From assembly GCF_001315105.1 (NCBI RefSeq), contig NZ_BAZR01000019.1:1-64000 (forward strand): 64,000 nucleotides of DNA, in the 5' to 3' direction. Source of the stretch: Paenibacillus sp. JCM 10914 (GTDB lineage Bacteria > Bacillota > Bacilli > Paenibacillales > Paenibacillaceae). Positions 1-7,777 of the stretch are shown piece after piece. The notes under the pieces were generated by a model that saw only the letters and a list, made by a program, of their open reading frames with translations, was not told where the DNA came from and made no database searches. The number at the start of each line of letters is the position of its first letter. The stretch's first letter is position 1. Made by a program: the position numbers and the translations under genes.

Positions 1-55
1 AACATTCGTTTCGTATCTAGTTTTCAGGTGATCAAGCATCTGAATTGAATATTGT

Positions 56-131
56 TCCCTGATAGCTCAGTTGGTAGAGCACTCGACTGTTAATCGAGTT
101 GTCACAGGTTCGAGTCCTGTTCGGGGAGCCA
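56..131 (+). tRNA. tRNA-Asn (GTT)
   Basis: Seven-bp acceptor stem, normal D and T arms, and anticodon GTT at 89-91. CCA is encoded. First gene of the tRNA array; the array order resembles the B. subtilis trnD cluster, so an rRNA operon probably lies upstream of the window. Confidence 0.97.
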
Positions 132-136
132 TTTAT

Positions 137-228
137 GGAGAGGTGTCCGAGTTGGCCGAAGGAGCACGATTGGAAATCGTGTAGGCGCCAAAAGCGTCTC
201 GAGGGTTCGAATCCCTCTCTCTCCGCCA
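137..228 (+). tRNA. tRNA-Ser (GGA)
   Basis: Class II tRNA with a long variable arm. Anticodon GGA at 172-174, acceptor GGAGAGG pairs with TCTCTCC, CCA encoded. Confidence 0.97.
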
Positions 229-244
229 CTATTATTTCAAGCAC

Positions 245-319
245 GGCCCGTTGGTCAAGGGGTTAAGACACCTCCCTTTCACGGAGGTAACAGGGGTTCG
301 AATCCCCTACGGGTCACCA
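245..319 (+). tRNA. tRNA-Glu (TTC)
   Basis: Acceptor GGCCCGT pairs with ACGGGTC. Anticodon TTC at 278-280, CCA encoded. Confidence 0.97.
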
Positions 320-394
320 TAAATTTCATTTATCATCAGAAAAAGACTTGCTTCTTATAATGCATTTTGGTATGATAAAGGTCGATTTTGTTAC

Positions 395-470
395 GGAGGC
401 TTAGCTCAGCTGGGAGAGCATCTGCCTTACAAGCAGAGGGTCGGGGGTTCGAACCCCTCAGCCTCCACCA
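395..470 (+). tRNA. tRNA-Val (TAC)
   Basis: Acceptor GGAGGCT pairs with AGCCTCC. Anticodon TAC at 428-430, CCA encoded. Confidence 0.97.
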
Positions 471-498
471 TGAAATTCTTGAATAACCCTTTTAATGA

Positions 499-579
<81 letters not shown>

Positions 580-607
580 TATATCGCTTATTGCGATAGT
601 GCCTCAT

Positions 608-684
608 GGAACTGTGGTGTAGAGGCCTAACATGCCTGCCTGTCACGCAGGAGATCGCGGGTTCGAATCCCGTCAGTTCCGCCA
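608..684 (+). tRNA. tRNA-Asp (GTC)
   Basis: Acceptor GGAACTG pairs with CAGTTCC. Anticodon loop CTGTCAC, CCA encoded. Confidence 0.97.
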
Positions 685-754
685 TTTTTTACAAGCTTCA
701 GGGATGAGATGAGTATCCGATTTGGGTTTCGTCGAAGTTCGCGAAGAACTTTAA

Positions 755-830
<76 letters not shown>

Positions 831-854
831 TGTAATTTTTGTAAATCTACACTT

Positions 855-930
<76 letters not shown>

Positions 931-937
931 TTTTTTT

Positions 938-1022
938 GGAGGATTAGTGAAGTGGCTAAACACGGCAGACTGTAAATCTGCTCTCTTCGAGTTCGGTGGT
1001 TCGAATCCATCATCCTCCACCA
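938..1022 (+). tRNA. tRNA-Tyr (GTA)
   Basis: Class II tRNA with a long variable arm. Anticodon loop CTGTAAA, acceptor GGAGGAT pairs with ATCCTCC, CCA encoded. Confidence 0.97.
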
Positions 1023-1028
1023 GTTTTT

Positions 1029-1102
1029 AGGGGCATAGTTTAAAGGTAGAACAGCGGTCTCCAAAACCGTTAGTGTGGGTTCAATTCCTGCTGCCCCTGC
1101 CA
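1029..1102 (+). tRNA. tRNA-Trp (CCA)
   Basis: Acceptor AGGGGCA pairs with TGCCCCT. Anticodon loop CTCCAAA, CCA tail encoded. This is the species that would be sensed by the T-box leader of trpS at 27.6 kb. Confidence 0.97.
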
Positions 1103-1123
1103 TTGAATCTTTATAATGAACTT

Positions 1124-1197
1124 GGCGATCGTCGCGAAGGGGTTAACGCACCGGATTGTGGTTCCGGCATTCGTGGGTTCGAGACCCATCGGTCGCC
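1124..1197 (+). tRNA. tRNA-His (GTG), copy 1, variant
   Basis: Has the encoded extra G-1 opposite C73, and anticodon GTG. Compared with copy 2 just downstream it carries C instead of G at position 9, and the 3' flank reads CAT so no CCA is encoded. Probably charged after CCA addition, but it may be a degenerating copy. Confidence 0.9.
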
Positions 1198-1241
1198 CAT
1201 TACTTCATTATAATTATTCTCCAAAAAAACTATTTCATTAT

Positions 1242-1318
1242 GGCGATCGTGGCGAAGGGGTTAACGCACCGGATTGTGGTTCCGGCATTCGTGGGTTCGA
1301 GACCCATCGGTCGCCCCA
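1242..1318 (+). tRNA. tRNA-His (GTG), copy 2
   Basis: Has G-1 opposite C73, anticodon GTG and an encoded CCA. Differs from copy 1 only at position 9 and at the 3' end; the two arose by tandem duplication. Confidence 0.96.
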
Positions 1319-1336
1319 TAGTTTTTTAAAAAATGT

Positions 1337-1411
1337 TGGGGATTAGCCAAGCGGTAAGGCAACGGACTTTGACTCCGTCATGCATAGGTTCGAATCCTAT
1401 ATCCCCAGCCA
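1337..1411 (+). tRNA. tRNA-Gln (TTG)
   Basis: Acceptor TGGGGAT pairs with ATCCCCA. Anticodon loop CTTTGAC, CCA encoded. Confidence 0.97.
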
Positions 1412-1425
1412 TTTGTTTTTTGTAA

Positions 1426-1500
1426 GCGGACGTGGCTCAGCGGTAGAGCATCGCCTTGCCAAGGCGAGGGTCGCGGGTTCGATTCCCGTCGTCCGCTCCA
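1426..1500 (+). tRNA. tRNA-Gly (GCC)
   Basis: Acceptor GCGGACG pairs with CGTCCGC. Anticodon loop TTGCCAA, CCA encoded. Confidence 0.97.
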
Positions 1501-1511
1501 TTTTTATTTCT

Positions 1512-1585
1512 GGCGCCATAGCCAAGTGGTAAGGCACAGCTCTGCAAAAGCTTTATCCCCAGTTCGAATCTGGGTGGCGCCTCCA
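1512..1585 (+). tRNA. tRNA-Cys (GCA)
   Basis: Acceptor GGCGCCA pairs with TGGCGCC. Anticodon loop CTGCAAA, CCA encoded. Confidence 0.97.
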
Positions 1586-1595
1586 TTAATATTTT

Positions 1596-1672
1596 GTGCC
1601 CTTAGCTCAGCTGGATAGAGCGTTTGACTACGAATCAAAAGGTCAGGAGTTCGAATCTCTTAGGGCACGCCA
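1596..1672 (+). tRNA. tRNA-Arg (ACG)
   Basis: Acceptor GTGCCCT pairs with AGGGCAC. Anticodon loop CTACGAA; the A34 is expected to be edited to inosine by TadA. CCA encoded. Confidence 0.97.
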
Positions 1673-1680
1673 TTAAGTAA

Positions 1681-1760
1681 GCCGGTGTGGCGGAATTGGC
1701 AGACGCGCGCGACTCAAAATCGTGAGGGAAACCGTGGGGGTTCGAGTCCCTTCACCGGCA
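1681..1760 (+). tRNA. tRNA-Leu (CAA)
   Basis: Class II tRNA with a long variable arm. Anticodon loop CTCAAAA reads UUG codons. The 3' flank is TCA, so CCA is not encoded. Last tRNA of the array. Confidence 0.96.
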
Positions 1761-1771
1761 TCATCCAGAGG

Positions 1772-1803
1772 AAGAACGTAGACATGGTCTACGTTCTTTT
1801 TTG
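1772..1803 (+). terminator. terminator of the tRNA array
   Basis: A perfect 12-bp stem (1772-1783 with 1787-1798) around a 3-nt loop runs into a T tract. It ends the tRNA transcript. Confidence 0.92.
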
Positions 1804-1944
1804 TTGTAATCTAATAAGCCTAAAGGATTTAGGTAATTTAAGGTAATTAAATCGTATCAAGTAAGCCGAAGATCGTGATAAAATAGGTACAGCTATGGCC
1901 ATTGCAGGCAGGCACGATGAACATCCATGGGAAGGAGGTCATTC

Positions 1945-2004
1945 TTGGACATGAATGGAGATTATATACGTGACTGGGGCCAGATGGATGGTTGTATATT
2001 CTAA
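1945..2004 (+). CDS. possible 19-codon leader peptide upstream of the mgtC-like gene
   Basis: A TTG start sits 6 nt after a strong AAGGAGG site and opens 19 codons ending in TAA. It lies in the 290-nt stretch between the tRNA terminator and the MgtC-like gene, which otherwise holds no recognised motif; I saw no M-box. Leader peptides control mgtC translation in Salmonella, but this sequence is not recognisably related. The strong ribosome site is the only support, so it could be chance. Confidence 0.25.
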   Translation: MDMNGDYIRDWGQMDGCIF

Positions 2005-2095
2005 GTCGGAATGCCGCTGTCTAAAGTGTTTGTAAGGTTAATATGATGAATCATTGCTGTTGAATGTCCCAAGAGGCAGAAGGAGTTGTTGTCAT

Positions 2096-2584
2096 TTGGA
2101 TTTTGAGATTTACATTCGAATTACGTTAAGCGCTCTTCTGGGATTTCTCATCGGCTGGGATCGGGAGTCAAAGAGTAAGCCGGCAGGATTAAAAACGTAT
2201 ATGTATGTTTGCGTAGCAAGTTGTTTAATTACATTAATCTCGATTTATAGTGTAGATAAACTTTCAACTGCAGATGGCAGAACGATGATGGATCCGATGC
2301 GTCTGGCTGCTCAGATTGTAACAGGGCTAGGTTTCCTGGGCGCAGGAGTCATCCTGAAAGATGGCCTAAAGGTAAAGGGTCTCACATCAGCTGCAATGAT
2401 CTTGTTCGTTGGCGGCGTCGGTATCGGCATCGGTGCTGGTTTCTACAGTCTGGTCTTATTCACCGTTATACTCTGCATGGGATTGGCACGGTTCGCTAAT
2501 TTGCTGGAATGGCAGAAGTTTAACAAGTCTAGATCCTCGACACGTAAAGAGAGTGAAACGGATGTGCAAGAACTATCCGAATAA
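2096..2584 (+). CDS. MgtC/SapB family membrane protein
   Basis: Integral membrane protein of about 162 residues with the MgtC core: a GFLIGWDRE segment after the first helix, a QIVTGLGFLGAGVI segment, and a glycine-rich GGVGIGIGAG helix. MgtC-family proteins are linked to survival in low magnesium and to regulation of membrane ATPases; the exact role here is unknown. The TTG start at 2096 is chosen because AGAAGGAG lies 10 nt upstream; an in-frame TTG at 2054 has no such site. The C-terminal soluble ACT-like domain of Salmonella MgtC is absent; only a short charged tail follows the helices. Single-gene unit with its own terminator. Confidence 0.85.
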   Translation: MDFEIYIRITLSALLGFLIGWDRESKSKPAGLKTYMYVCVASCLITLISIYSVDKLSTADGRTMMDPMRLAAQIVTGLGFLGAGVILKDGLKVKGLTSAAMILFVGGVGIGIGAGFYSLVLFTVILCMGLARFANLLEWQKFNKSRSSTRKESETDVQELSE

Positions 2585-2597
2585 ATAGAACGGATTG

Positions 2598-2635
2598 AAG
2601 AGGAATGCAGGGGCTGCTCTGCCTTCCTCTTTTTT
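2598..2635 (+). terminator. terminator after the mgtC-like gene
   Basis: Imperfect stem AAGAGGAA-GCAG / CTGC-TTCCTCTT followed by six T residues. Confidence 0.8.
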
Positions 2636-2687
2636 GCATGCCCAAAGCAGCTAGCACCGGGCTTGGACGCAGGTCTGTCAACTGCCC

Positions 2688-2753
2688 CGACTTAGGTCTA
2701 GTACGAAAAACCGTCCGTAGTCCGTTTTAGTTAAAGCGGAAATTACCTAGAAT
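2688..2753 (+). promoter_or_regulatory. candidate LiaR-dependent promoter of the lia/psp operon
   Basis: An imperfect palindrome CGACTTAGGTCTAGTACG (2688-2705) with core TAG-gt-CTA lies upstream of a good -10 (TAGAAT, 2748-2753). The -35 region is poor, as expected for an activator-dependent promoter. Position directly before the LiaI-like gene fits a LiaR operator, but LiaR binding is inferred from context only. Confidence 0.5.
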
Positions 2754-2815
2754 AGAGTCATAAGGTTGAACAAATCAATAAATGATTAATGAACTTAAAG
2801 AAAGGTGGTGTATAC

Positions 2816-3115
2816 ATGAGGAATTCGAGAGGCAATGGAATGAGTATCCTTTTGATTGGTGTAGGGATATTGGTTCTCCTGGGTGTGTTTGGTCCGTTGC
2901 TCGGATGGTTGTTCAGTCTTCTGATTCCAGTGCTGATGATCGCACTTGGATATTACGGAGTTCGGCGTGGTAACACCTTAATCGGATGGGTGATCCTGGG
3001 TATCGGTGTCATCTGGCTGATGGGTAAGCTTTCCTGGGTAATTGGCCCAATTCTTGGAATCATCTTAATCATCTATGGGGTGTCCAGGTTGAAGAAGGGA
3101 AGACCACGTTACTAA
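2816..3115 (+). CDS. LiaI-like small membrane protein
   Basis: About 99 residues, nearly all hydrophobic, forming three to four membrane helices with a basic C-terminus (RLKKGRPRY). In B. subtilis LiaI is the membrane anchor that recruits the phage-shock protein LiaH under cell-envelope stress. First gene of the operon and followed by a PspA homologue, which supports the call. The ATG at 2816 follows AAAGGTGGTG; an in-frame ATG at 2789 lacks a site. Sequence similarity among LiaI proteins is low, so the call rests on topology and neighbours. Confidence 0.7.
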   Translation: MRNSRGNGMSILLIGVGILVLLGVFGPLLGWLFSLLIPVLMIALGYYGVRRGNTLIGWVILGIGVIWLMGKLSWVIGPILGIILIIYGVSRLKKGRPRY

Positions 3116-3176
3116 AGCAGCATGAATAACTGCAAGGCAATATAACGATTGTGATAGAAGAGGAGGCTAAGCCAAT

Positions 3177-3851
3177 ATGAGCGTTTTTCGACGGATACGA
3201 GATATAACCGTTGCAACACTGAATGAGAAGCTCGAAGAGAGCCAGGATCCGGTACGATTGATTGATCAGTTCCTGCATTCAACCAGACAGGATATTGCAG
3301 AAGCAGAGAAGCTGCATCAGCAATGTCAAACGCATTCAAGACAGCTAAAACAGCAAGTTGACCAAGCACAGAATATGCGCTCCAAACGTGAAGAGCAAGC
3401 ATTACTCGCTTTGAAAGCCGGTGAAGATCATCTTGCAAAGCTGGCACTGCAAGAGAAGCTGATCTATGAGGAAAAGATTGAGCAATATGAAGGCCTGTTG
3501 TCATCGAGCCTGGATTCGTTAAAAGAAATCGAGGAGCAGCTCGGTGAACTGCGAATGGAATACCAAACGGTATACAGCAAGCGCCAGTATTATGTTGCTC
3601 GGGTTGAGACGCTACGACTGCAACAGAAGATGAATGAGCGGACAGGATCTTACGGCGCACAGGATGTACCTAAGATGTTCAACCGCTTGGAAGACCGCAT
3701 CAGTGACTGGGAGCTGGAAGCAAGAAGCCTGCGCGATTTACGTCGCATGGGGCAGGATTATGGTGAACAGACGGGATCCTCGGTCTCCACCATTCTTGAG
3801 AAGGAGCTTGCCCGGTTGAAGGAAAAGCTGAACAACAGCGGAAAGGAGTAA
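3177..3851 (+). CDS. PspA/IM30 family protein (LiaH-like, first copy)
   Basis: A 224-residue, highly charged coiled-coil protein. The N-terminus (MSVFRRIRDITVATLNEKLEE) is the amphipathic membrane-binding helix typical of PspA, Vipp1 and LiaH, followed by the DPVRLIDQFL motif. Such proteins assemble on the cytoplasmic face of damaged membranes and limit proton leakage. It starts after AGAGGAGG and ends two bases before the pspC-like gene. A second, different copy lies at 4346, so this operon encodes two family members. Confidence 0.9.
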   Translation: MSVFRRIRDITVATLNEKLEESQDPVRLIDQFLHSTRQDIAEAEKLHQQCQTHSRQLKQQVDQAQNMRSKREEQALLALKAGEDHLAKLALQEKLIYEEKIEQYEGLLSSSLDSLKEIEEQLGELRMEYQTVYSKRQYYVARVETLRLQQKMNERTGSYGAQDVPKMFNRLEDRISDWELEARSLRDLRRMGQDYGEQTGSSVSTILEKELARLKEKLNNSGKE

Positions 3852-3853
3852 AT

Positions 3854-4258
3854 ATGACTAGATTGTACCGTTCCACCCGCGACAAGATGTTCACAGGGTT
3901 GATAGGCGGCATATCCGATTATTTCGGAGTCGAATCGACCCTACTCCGAATCATTTTTGTAATCAGTATATTCTTTACAGGCGGTACAACGCTTCTGATA
4001 TATCTGATCGCAGCGCTTGTTATTCCTAAAGAGCCATATTATCACGACCCCTACGCACCGCCACAGGGAAGACATGGGAATTATCGTAACGATGGCTACA
4101 ACAACGGTCCAGGCCCAGGCTATAATCACGATGGATACGGACGTCAAGGTTATCCGAATGAAGGTGGCTATGGCCCAAGATACGATCGTCCAGCCGCCCC
4201 TAGCGGAGGCTCTGGAGCAAGAAACAACGGCAGCTCAGATTCCGATCTGGATGCATGA
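3854..4258 (+). CDS. PspC domain protein with Gly/Tyr/Asn-rich tail
   Basis: A 134-residue protein. Residues 3-60 match the PspC domain: LYRSTRDKMFTGLIGGISDY then a hydrophobic helix pair ending in VIPKEP. The remaining 70 residues are a low-complexity tail rich in G, Y, N, P and D. PspC proteins are envelope-stress membrane factors that work with PspA. The start overlaps the ribosome site at the end of the upstream pspA-like gene. The stop overlaps the next short gene by ATGA. The tail is unusual and is probably disordered. Confidence 0.88.
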   Translation: MTRLYRSTRDKMFTGLIGGISDYFGVESTLLRIIFVISIFFTGGTTLLIYLIAALVIPKEPYYHDPYAPPQGRHGNYRNDGYNNGPGPGYNHDGYGRQGYPNEGGYGPRYDRPAAPSGGSGARNNGSSDSDLDA

Positions 4259-4344
4259 TGAAGGATATTGAGAAGAAGGCCATGCAAAAAGAGATTGAAG
4301 AACTTAAGAAAAAAATATCGGATTATGAGAAGGGAGATAAATAA
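4255..4344 (+). CDS. 29-residue charged helical microprotein between pspC and pspA2
   Basis: An ATG overlapping the pspC stop (ATGA) opens 29 codons ending one base before the ATG of the next pspA gene. The peptide is almost all K, E, D and L/I with heptad-like spacing (IEKKAMQKEIEELKKKI), so it should form a single coiled-coil helix. It resembles the short coiled-coil tails found on some PspB and PspC proteins, and may be such a tail encoded separately. The seamless packing on both sides argues that it is translated; it also carries the ribosome site of pspA2. No function is known to me. Confidence 0.65.
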   Translation: MMKDIEKKAMQKEIEELKKKISDYEKGDK

Positions 4345-4345
4345 C

Positions 4346-5035
4346 ATGGGAGTATTTAAAAGACTGAAAGATATGACGAAGGCATCGGTGAATGAACTGC
4401 TGGATAAAGTAGAAGATCCAATTGTAATGTTGAATCAATACCTGAGGGACATGGAAGCAGAGATTCATGAAGCAGAGGTAACGGTTGCGAAACAAATGGC
4501 CAATGAGCGCCGGATGAAGCAGCGCGTAGAAGAAGCCGTGAAGATGGCTGCGCAGCGCGAAGCACAAGCTGAGCTCGCACTCAAGAATGGTCAAGAGGAA
4601 GTTGCACGCAAACTGCTGGAAGAGAAAATCTACTTCGATCAAAAAGAAACCGAGTATGCACAGCTTCACCTGGATTCCGAATCGCAAGCGAAAGAGCTTG
4701 TTGCACAGTTGCATGAAATGAAAGATGAATTCTACAAAATGCGTAATAAGCGCAATGAGCTTGTATCCCGTGCTCAGATGGCCAAAGCGAAGAAGCAAAT
4801 GTCTCAGGTAAGCAGCCTGCATACAATCGAGAGTGGCAGCGCATCAATGGGCTTCCACCGTATGGAAGAGAAAATTATGCAGATGGAAGCTGAAGCCGAT
4901 GTGCTTCGTGCACCATACCGTCCGAATAACGCCGTATATACTTCACCAGTGGACGCTGAGAAGCAAGTAAAGGTGGATGAGCAGTTGCAAGCGCTCAAGA
5001 ACAAAGTGGGTAACAAATCCTCCAAATCGGAGTAA
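4346..5035 (+). CDS. PspA/IM30 family protein (LiaH-like, second copy)
   Basis: A 229-residue PspA family protein. It starts with the amphipathic helix MGVFKRLKDMTKASVNELLD and EDPIVMLNQYLRDME, then long coiled coils rich in A, E, K and Q. ATG at 4346 follows GAAGGGA. Same family as the protein at 3177 but clearly diverged from it. It may form mixed assemblies with the first copy or respond to a different signal; that is inference. A hairpin follows before liaF. Confidence 0.9.
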   Translation: MGVFKRLKDMTKASVNELLDKVEDPIVMLNQYLRDMEAEIHEAEVTVAKQMANERRMKQRVEEAVKMAAQREAQAELALKNGQEEVARKLLEEKIYFDQKETEYAQLHLDSESQAKELVAQLHEMKDEFYKMRNKRNELVSRAQMAKAKKQMSQVSSLHTIESGSASMGFHRMEEKIMQMEAEADVLRAPYRPNNAVYTSPVDAEKQVKVDEQLQALKNKVGNKSSKSE

Positions 5036-5133
5036 TGACCTAGCAAGAAGGCAAAATAAGACGAAACCGTATTCGAACACAGCTTCATATGATATGCTAT
5101 ACGGAATGAGTGTTAGTCCGCATAGTTCAGGCT

Positions 5134-5174
5134 AAGCCATACCGTGCGGGTAACCTGCACGGCTATGGCTTTTC
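5134..5174 (+). terminator. hairpin between pspA2 and liaF
   Basis: A long stem (AAGCCAT-ACCGTGC with GCACGG-CTATGGCTT, one bulge) ends in TTTT. It could be a partial terminator that lets the stress genes be made in excess over liaFSR, as in the B. subtilis lia locus. Confidence 0.55.
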
Positions 5175-5207
5175 CGAGCTTTTTATTACATCTCAAGGAG
5201 GTGCGAC

Positions 5208-5852
5208 ATGGGAAGAAGCCGATGGATTTCAATTGGATTAATTATCTTGGGATTTGCGATGCTATTCGGCCAGTGGCTCGGTTTCTTTACCATTGTTGCC
5301 CTATTGCTCGTCTTTGCAGGTGTGCTTCAAATCCGGGATGGCCAGACCAAGAAGGGATATATGCTGCTCGGTGTGGGGACTGTATTGCTCTTACTGGACC
5401 ATTTGATGTTGATCATTGGCATTGGTCTGATTTCACTCGGTATCTTCTACGGCAAGTCCAAGCGTGCCCATACCACCACAGCATATGTCCAGAAGCAGAA
5501 CTTTATGTCCAACTTGGAATGGAATCGAGCGCCTTGGGTGATGCGCAGCCTTAGCTCATGGCATGTGCTAGGGGACTCCGACATCGATTTGTCCTTAGCT
5601 CTACCAGAAGAGCGACATACGGTCCTGATGTTCCATGGATTGCTTGGGGACATGGATCTTATGATTCCGGATTATTATGGCGTTGAGATTGAAGCTTCGA
5701 TCCTCTTCGGTTCGATTCATTTAGGTGACCGCAAAGATACAGGGCTGCTCAACCGTGTTCGATATACTTCTCCCAATTATGAGACGAGTGAATATAAGGT
5801 TAAGTTTATCGTTTCTTATATAGGTGGAGATTTGAATATTAAGATGACATAA
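5208..5852 (+). CDS. liaF: LiaF-like membrane inhibitor of the LiaSR system
   Basis: 214 residues. The first 90 form about four membrane helices. The C-terminal half is a soluble beta-rich domain (DSDIDLSLALPEERHTVLMF; later GDLNIKM), as in LiaF/VraT proteins. LiaF keeps the kinase LiaS inactive until the envelope is stressed. Strong ribosome site AAGGAGGTG. It directly precedes liaS and liaR, the canonical gene order. Confidence 0.85.
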   Translation: MGRSRWISIGLIILGFAMLFGQWLGFFTIVALLLVFAGVLQIRDGQTKKGYMLLGVGTVLLLLDHLMLIIGIGLISLGIFYGKSKRAHTTTAYVQKQNFMSNLEWNRAPWVMRSLSSWHVLGDSDIDLSLALPEERHTVLMFHGLLGDMDLMIPDYYGVEIEASILFGSIHLGDRKDTGLLNRVRYTSPNYETSEYKVKFIVSYIGGDLNIKMT

Positions 5853-5925
5853 TATAAAGAATATTTCGTTTAAGTTAATGATGCTGTCTAGTGTTTATAA
5901 AATGGCCGATCAGGAGGGTTACCTT

Positions 5926-6998
5926 GTGGAAACTGAAAAAAAAGGGAATATCATTACTCAAAGTATGCGCGAAGGGACTCTCCTGGGGTTGGCCGTCATG
6001 CTGGTCGTTCTTTATTTGTTATATACATACGGATATTTACAGCCGTTTGATTCGTGGAAGAACCGGCTTGAGGCGACCATCACACTCGTGTTGCTTCCGG
6101 TCGGACTTGGGGCAATCTACGGTTTTTTTCAGGGGTATCGATTGAAGCGGCGCGTGGATTTGGTCAGGGAGACATTGGTCAGTTGGGAAAAAGGCACATT
6201 AACCGACGTGATGCCTGATATTGGTAAAGATGAAGTGGGTAGGCTTGGCGAGCAACTGGTCCAGATCAGCAAGAAATGGGAGGATCAAGTCTCCACCCTG
6301 CAGCGACTGTCCACCAATAACGCACAGTTAGCCGAGCAAGCTCGCGTGACGGCTATCGTTGAAGAGAGGCAGCGCCTGGCAAGAGAACTCCATGATGCCG
6401 TGTCACAGCAGCTATTCGCGATATCGATGACGGCTACCGCAGTCGGAAGAACACTTGATAAGGATTTTGGCAAGGCGCAGCGCCAGGTTGCTTGATTGAG
6501 GAAATGTCAGCGGTTGCCCAATCCGAGATGAGGGCCCTGCTGCTGCATTTACGTCCGGTTTATCTAGAGGGCAAAGCACTAGAGCAAGGGCTGCGGGATC
6601 TCATCAAGGAATTGCAAATCAAAGTGCCGATGGAAATAACGTTCGAGATGGATGACAACATCCATTTAGTGAAAGGCATTGAGAACCATCTGTTTCGCAT
6701 CGTGCAGGAGGCGATGTCGAACACGCTCAGGCATGCGAAAGCGGAGAGGATGGACATTCGCATTCATCGCAGACAAAATACCGTTCGCGTGATGTTGCGT
6801 GATGATGGTATCGGGTTTGAAATGGACGACAAGAAACAGATATCGTATGGACTCTCTACCATGCAGGAACGTGTGACCGAGATTGGCGGTTCGCTGCAGT
6901 TTATTACAGCACCTGGTAAAGGTACTCGCATTGAAATTACGGTGCCAGTCGTGAATGAAGAACGCAAACGGGGGGATGGAGATGGAAGCGCCGATTAA
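5926..6998 (+). pseudogene. liaS: liaS sensor histidine kinase, split by a frameshift
   Basis: NarL-type sensor kinase. The GTG start at 5926 follows CAGGAGGG. Two membrane helices, a HAMP-like linker, and the dimerisation motif ERQRLARELHDAVSQQLF with the phospho-accepting His lie in the first frame, which ends at a TGA at 6493-6495. The family continues without loss in the -1 frame (LIEEMSAVAQ, then the ATPase region with FRIVQEAMSN and DDGIGF). One missing base near 6488 explains the break, so the real protein is probably intact at about 357 residues. Its 3' end overlaps liaR. Confidence 0.85.
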
Positions 6999-7626
6999 AG
7001 TGCTCTTGGTGGATGATCATGAGATGGTTCGCATCGGTCTTGCGGCCGTACTGGGAACTGAGGATAACATTGAGGTGGTAGGGGAAGCCGGAAGCGGTGA
7101 AGAAGGCATTCGTCTGGCTCAGGAGTATCATCCTGATGTCGTACTCATGGATCTGGTGATGGACGGAATGGACGGGATTGAGACGACAAGACAGTTGATG
7201 AAACAATTTCCCAATCTGAAAGTAATAGTACTCACCAGCTATTTAGATGACGAGAAAATGTATCCGGTGATCGAAGCCGGGGCGTTCAGCTATCTGTTGA
7301 AAACTTCCCGTGCTTCCGAGGTAGCTGACGCAATTCGAGCTGCTGCTCGGGGACAGTCTGTCCTGGAGTCGCAAGTTGCTTCCAAGATGATGAATCGATT
7401 CCGCCATCCCCAGAACGAGACAGCGGCACATCATGATCTGACGGATCGGGAGATGGAAGTGCTTCGATTACTGGCACAAGGTAAATCCAATCAAGATATC
7501 GCCGATGATCTTATTATTGGCATCAAGACGGTAAAGTTCCATGTGACCAATATTCTGAGCAAGCTCAGCGTAGAGGACCGTACGCAAGCCGCTATTTATG
7601 CATATAAGAACGGACTTGCTGAGTAG
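6982..7626 (+). CDS. liaR: LiaR response regulator
   Basis: A 214-residue NarL/FixJ family regulator. The receiver domain has the acidic pair DDHE and the phospho-acceptor Asp57 in VVLMDLVMDG. The C-terminal LuxR-type helix-turn-helix is LTDREMEVLRLLAQGKSNQD. It is expected to activate the promoter at 2.7 kb. The start at 6982 is preferred because of the GGGGGAT site; in-frame ATGs at 6976 and 6955 are possible. It overlaps the end of liaS, so the two are translationally coupled. Confidence 0.9.
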   Translation: MEAPIKVLLVDDHEMVRIGLAAVLGTEDNIEVVGEAGSGEEGIRLAQEYHPDVVLMDLVMDGMDGIETTRQLMKQFPNLKVIVLTSYLDDEKMYPVIEAGAFSYLLKTSRASEVADAIRAAARGQSVLESQVASKMMNRFRHPQNETAAHHDLTDREMEVLRLLAQGKSNQDIADDLIIGIKTVKFHVTNILSKLSVEDRTQAAIYAYKNGLAE

Positions 7627-7658
7627 TCGGTAAGAGTCCATTCTTCATATCCACCTTC

Positions 7659-7679
7659 AACGCCCTGAGGGCGTTTTTT
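7659..7679 (+). terminator. terminator of the lia operon
   Basis: Perfect stem AACGCCC / GGGCGTT with a 3-nt loop and a T run. Confidence 0.93.
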
Positions 7680-7777
7680 GTGTTTGCTTCTTTTTAAGAA
7701 TGCCGGAGGTATAAATGCATGCTGAAGCGGCCATCCTTTTAGTAGATTGATAGATTGGAAGAGAGGGTGGTTTTGTG

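Noticed and set aside
1804..2095. M-box or other magnesium riboswitch ahead of the MgtC-like gene
   Set aside because: None of the conserved M-box blocks could be found; only the short frame and ribosome site stand out.
3112..3660. Minus-strand frame opposite the first PspA gene
   Set aside because: The plus strand encodes a clear PspA; the minus frame has no ribosome site or recognisable motif.
5878..6998. Two separate genes in place of liaS
   Set aside because: The second frame has no ribosome site and starts in the middle of the kinase core; one restored base gives a full-length protein.
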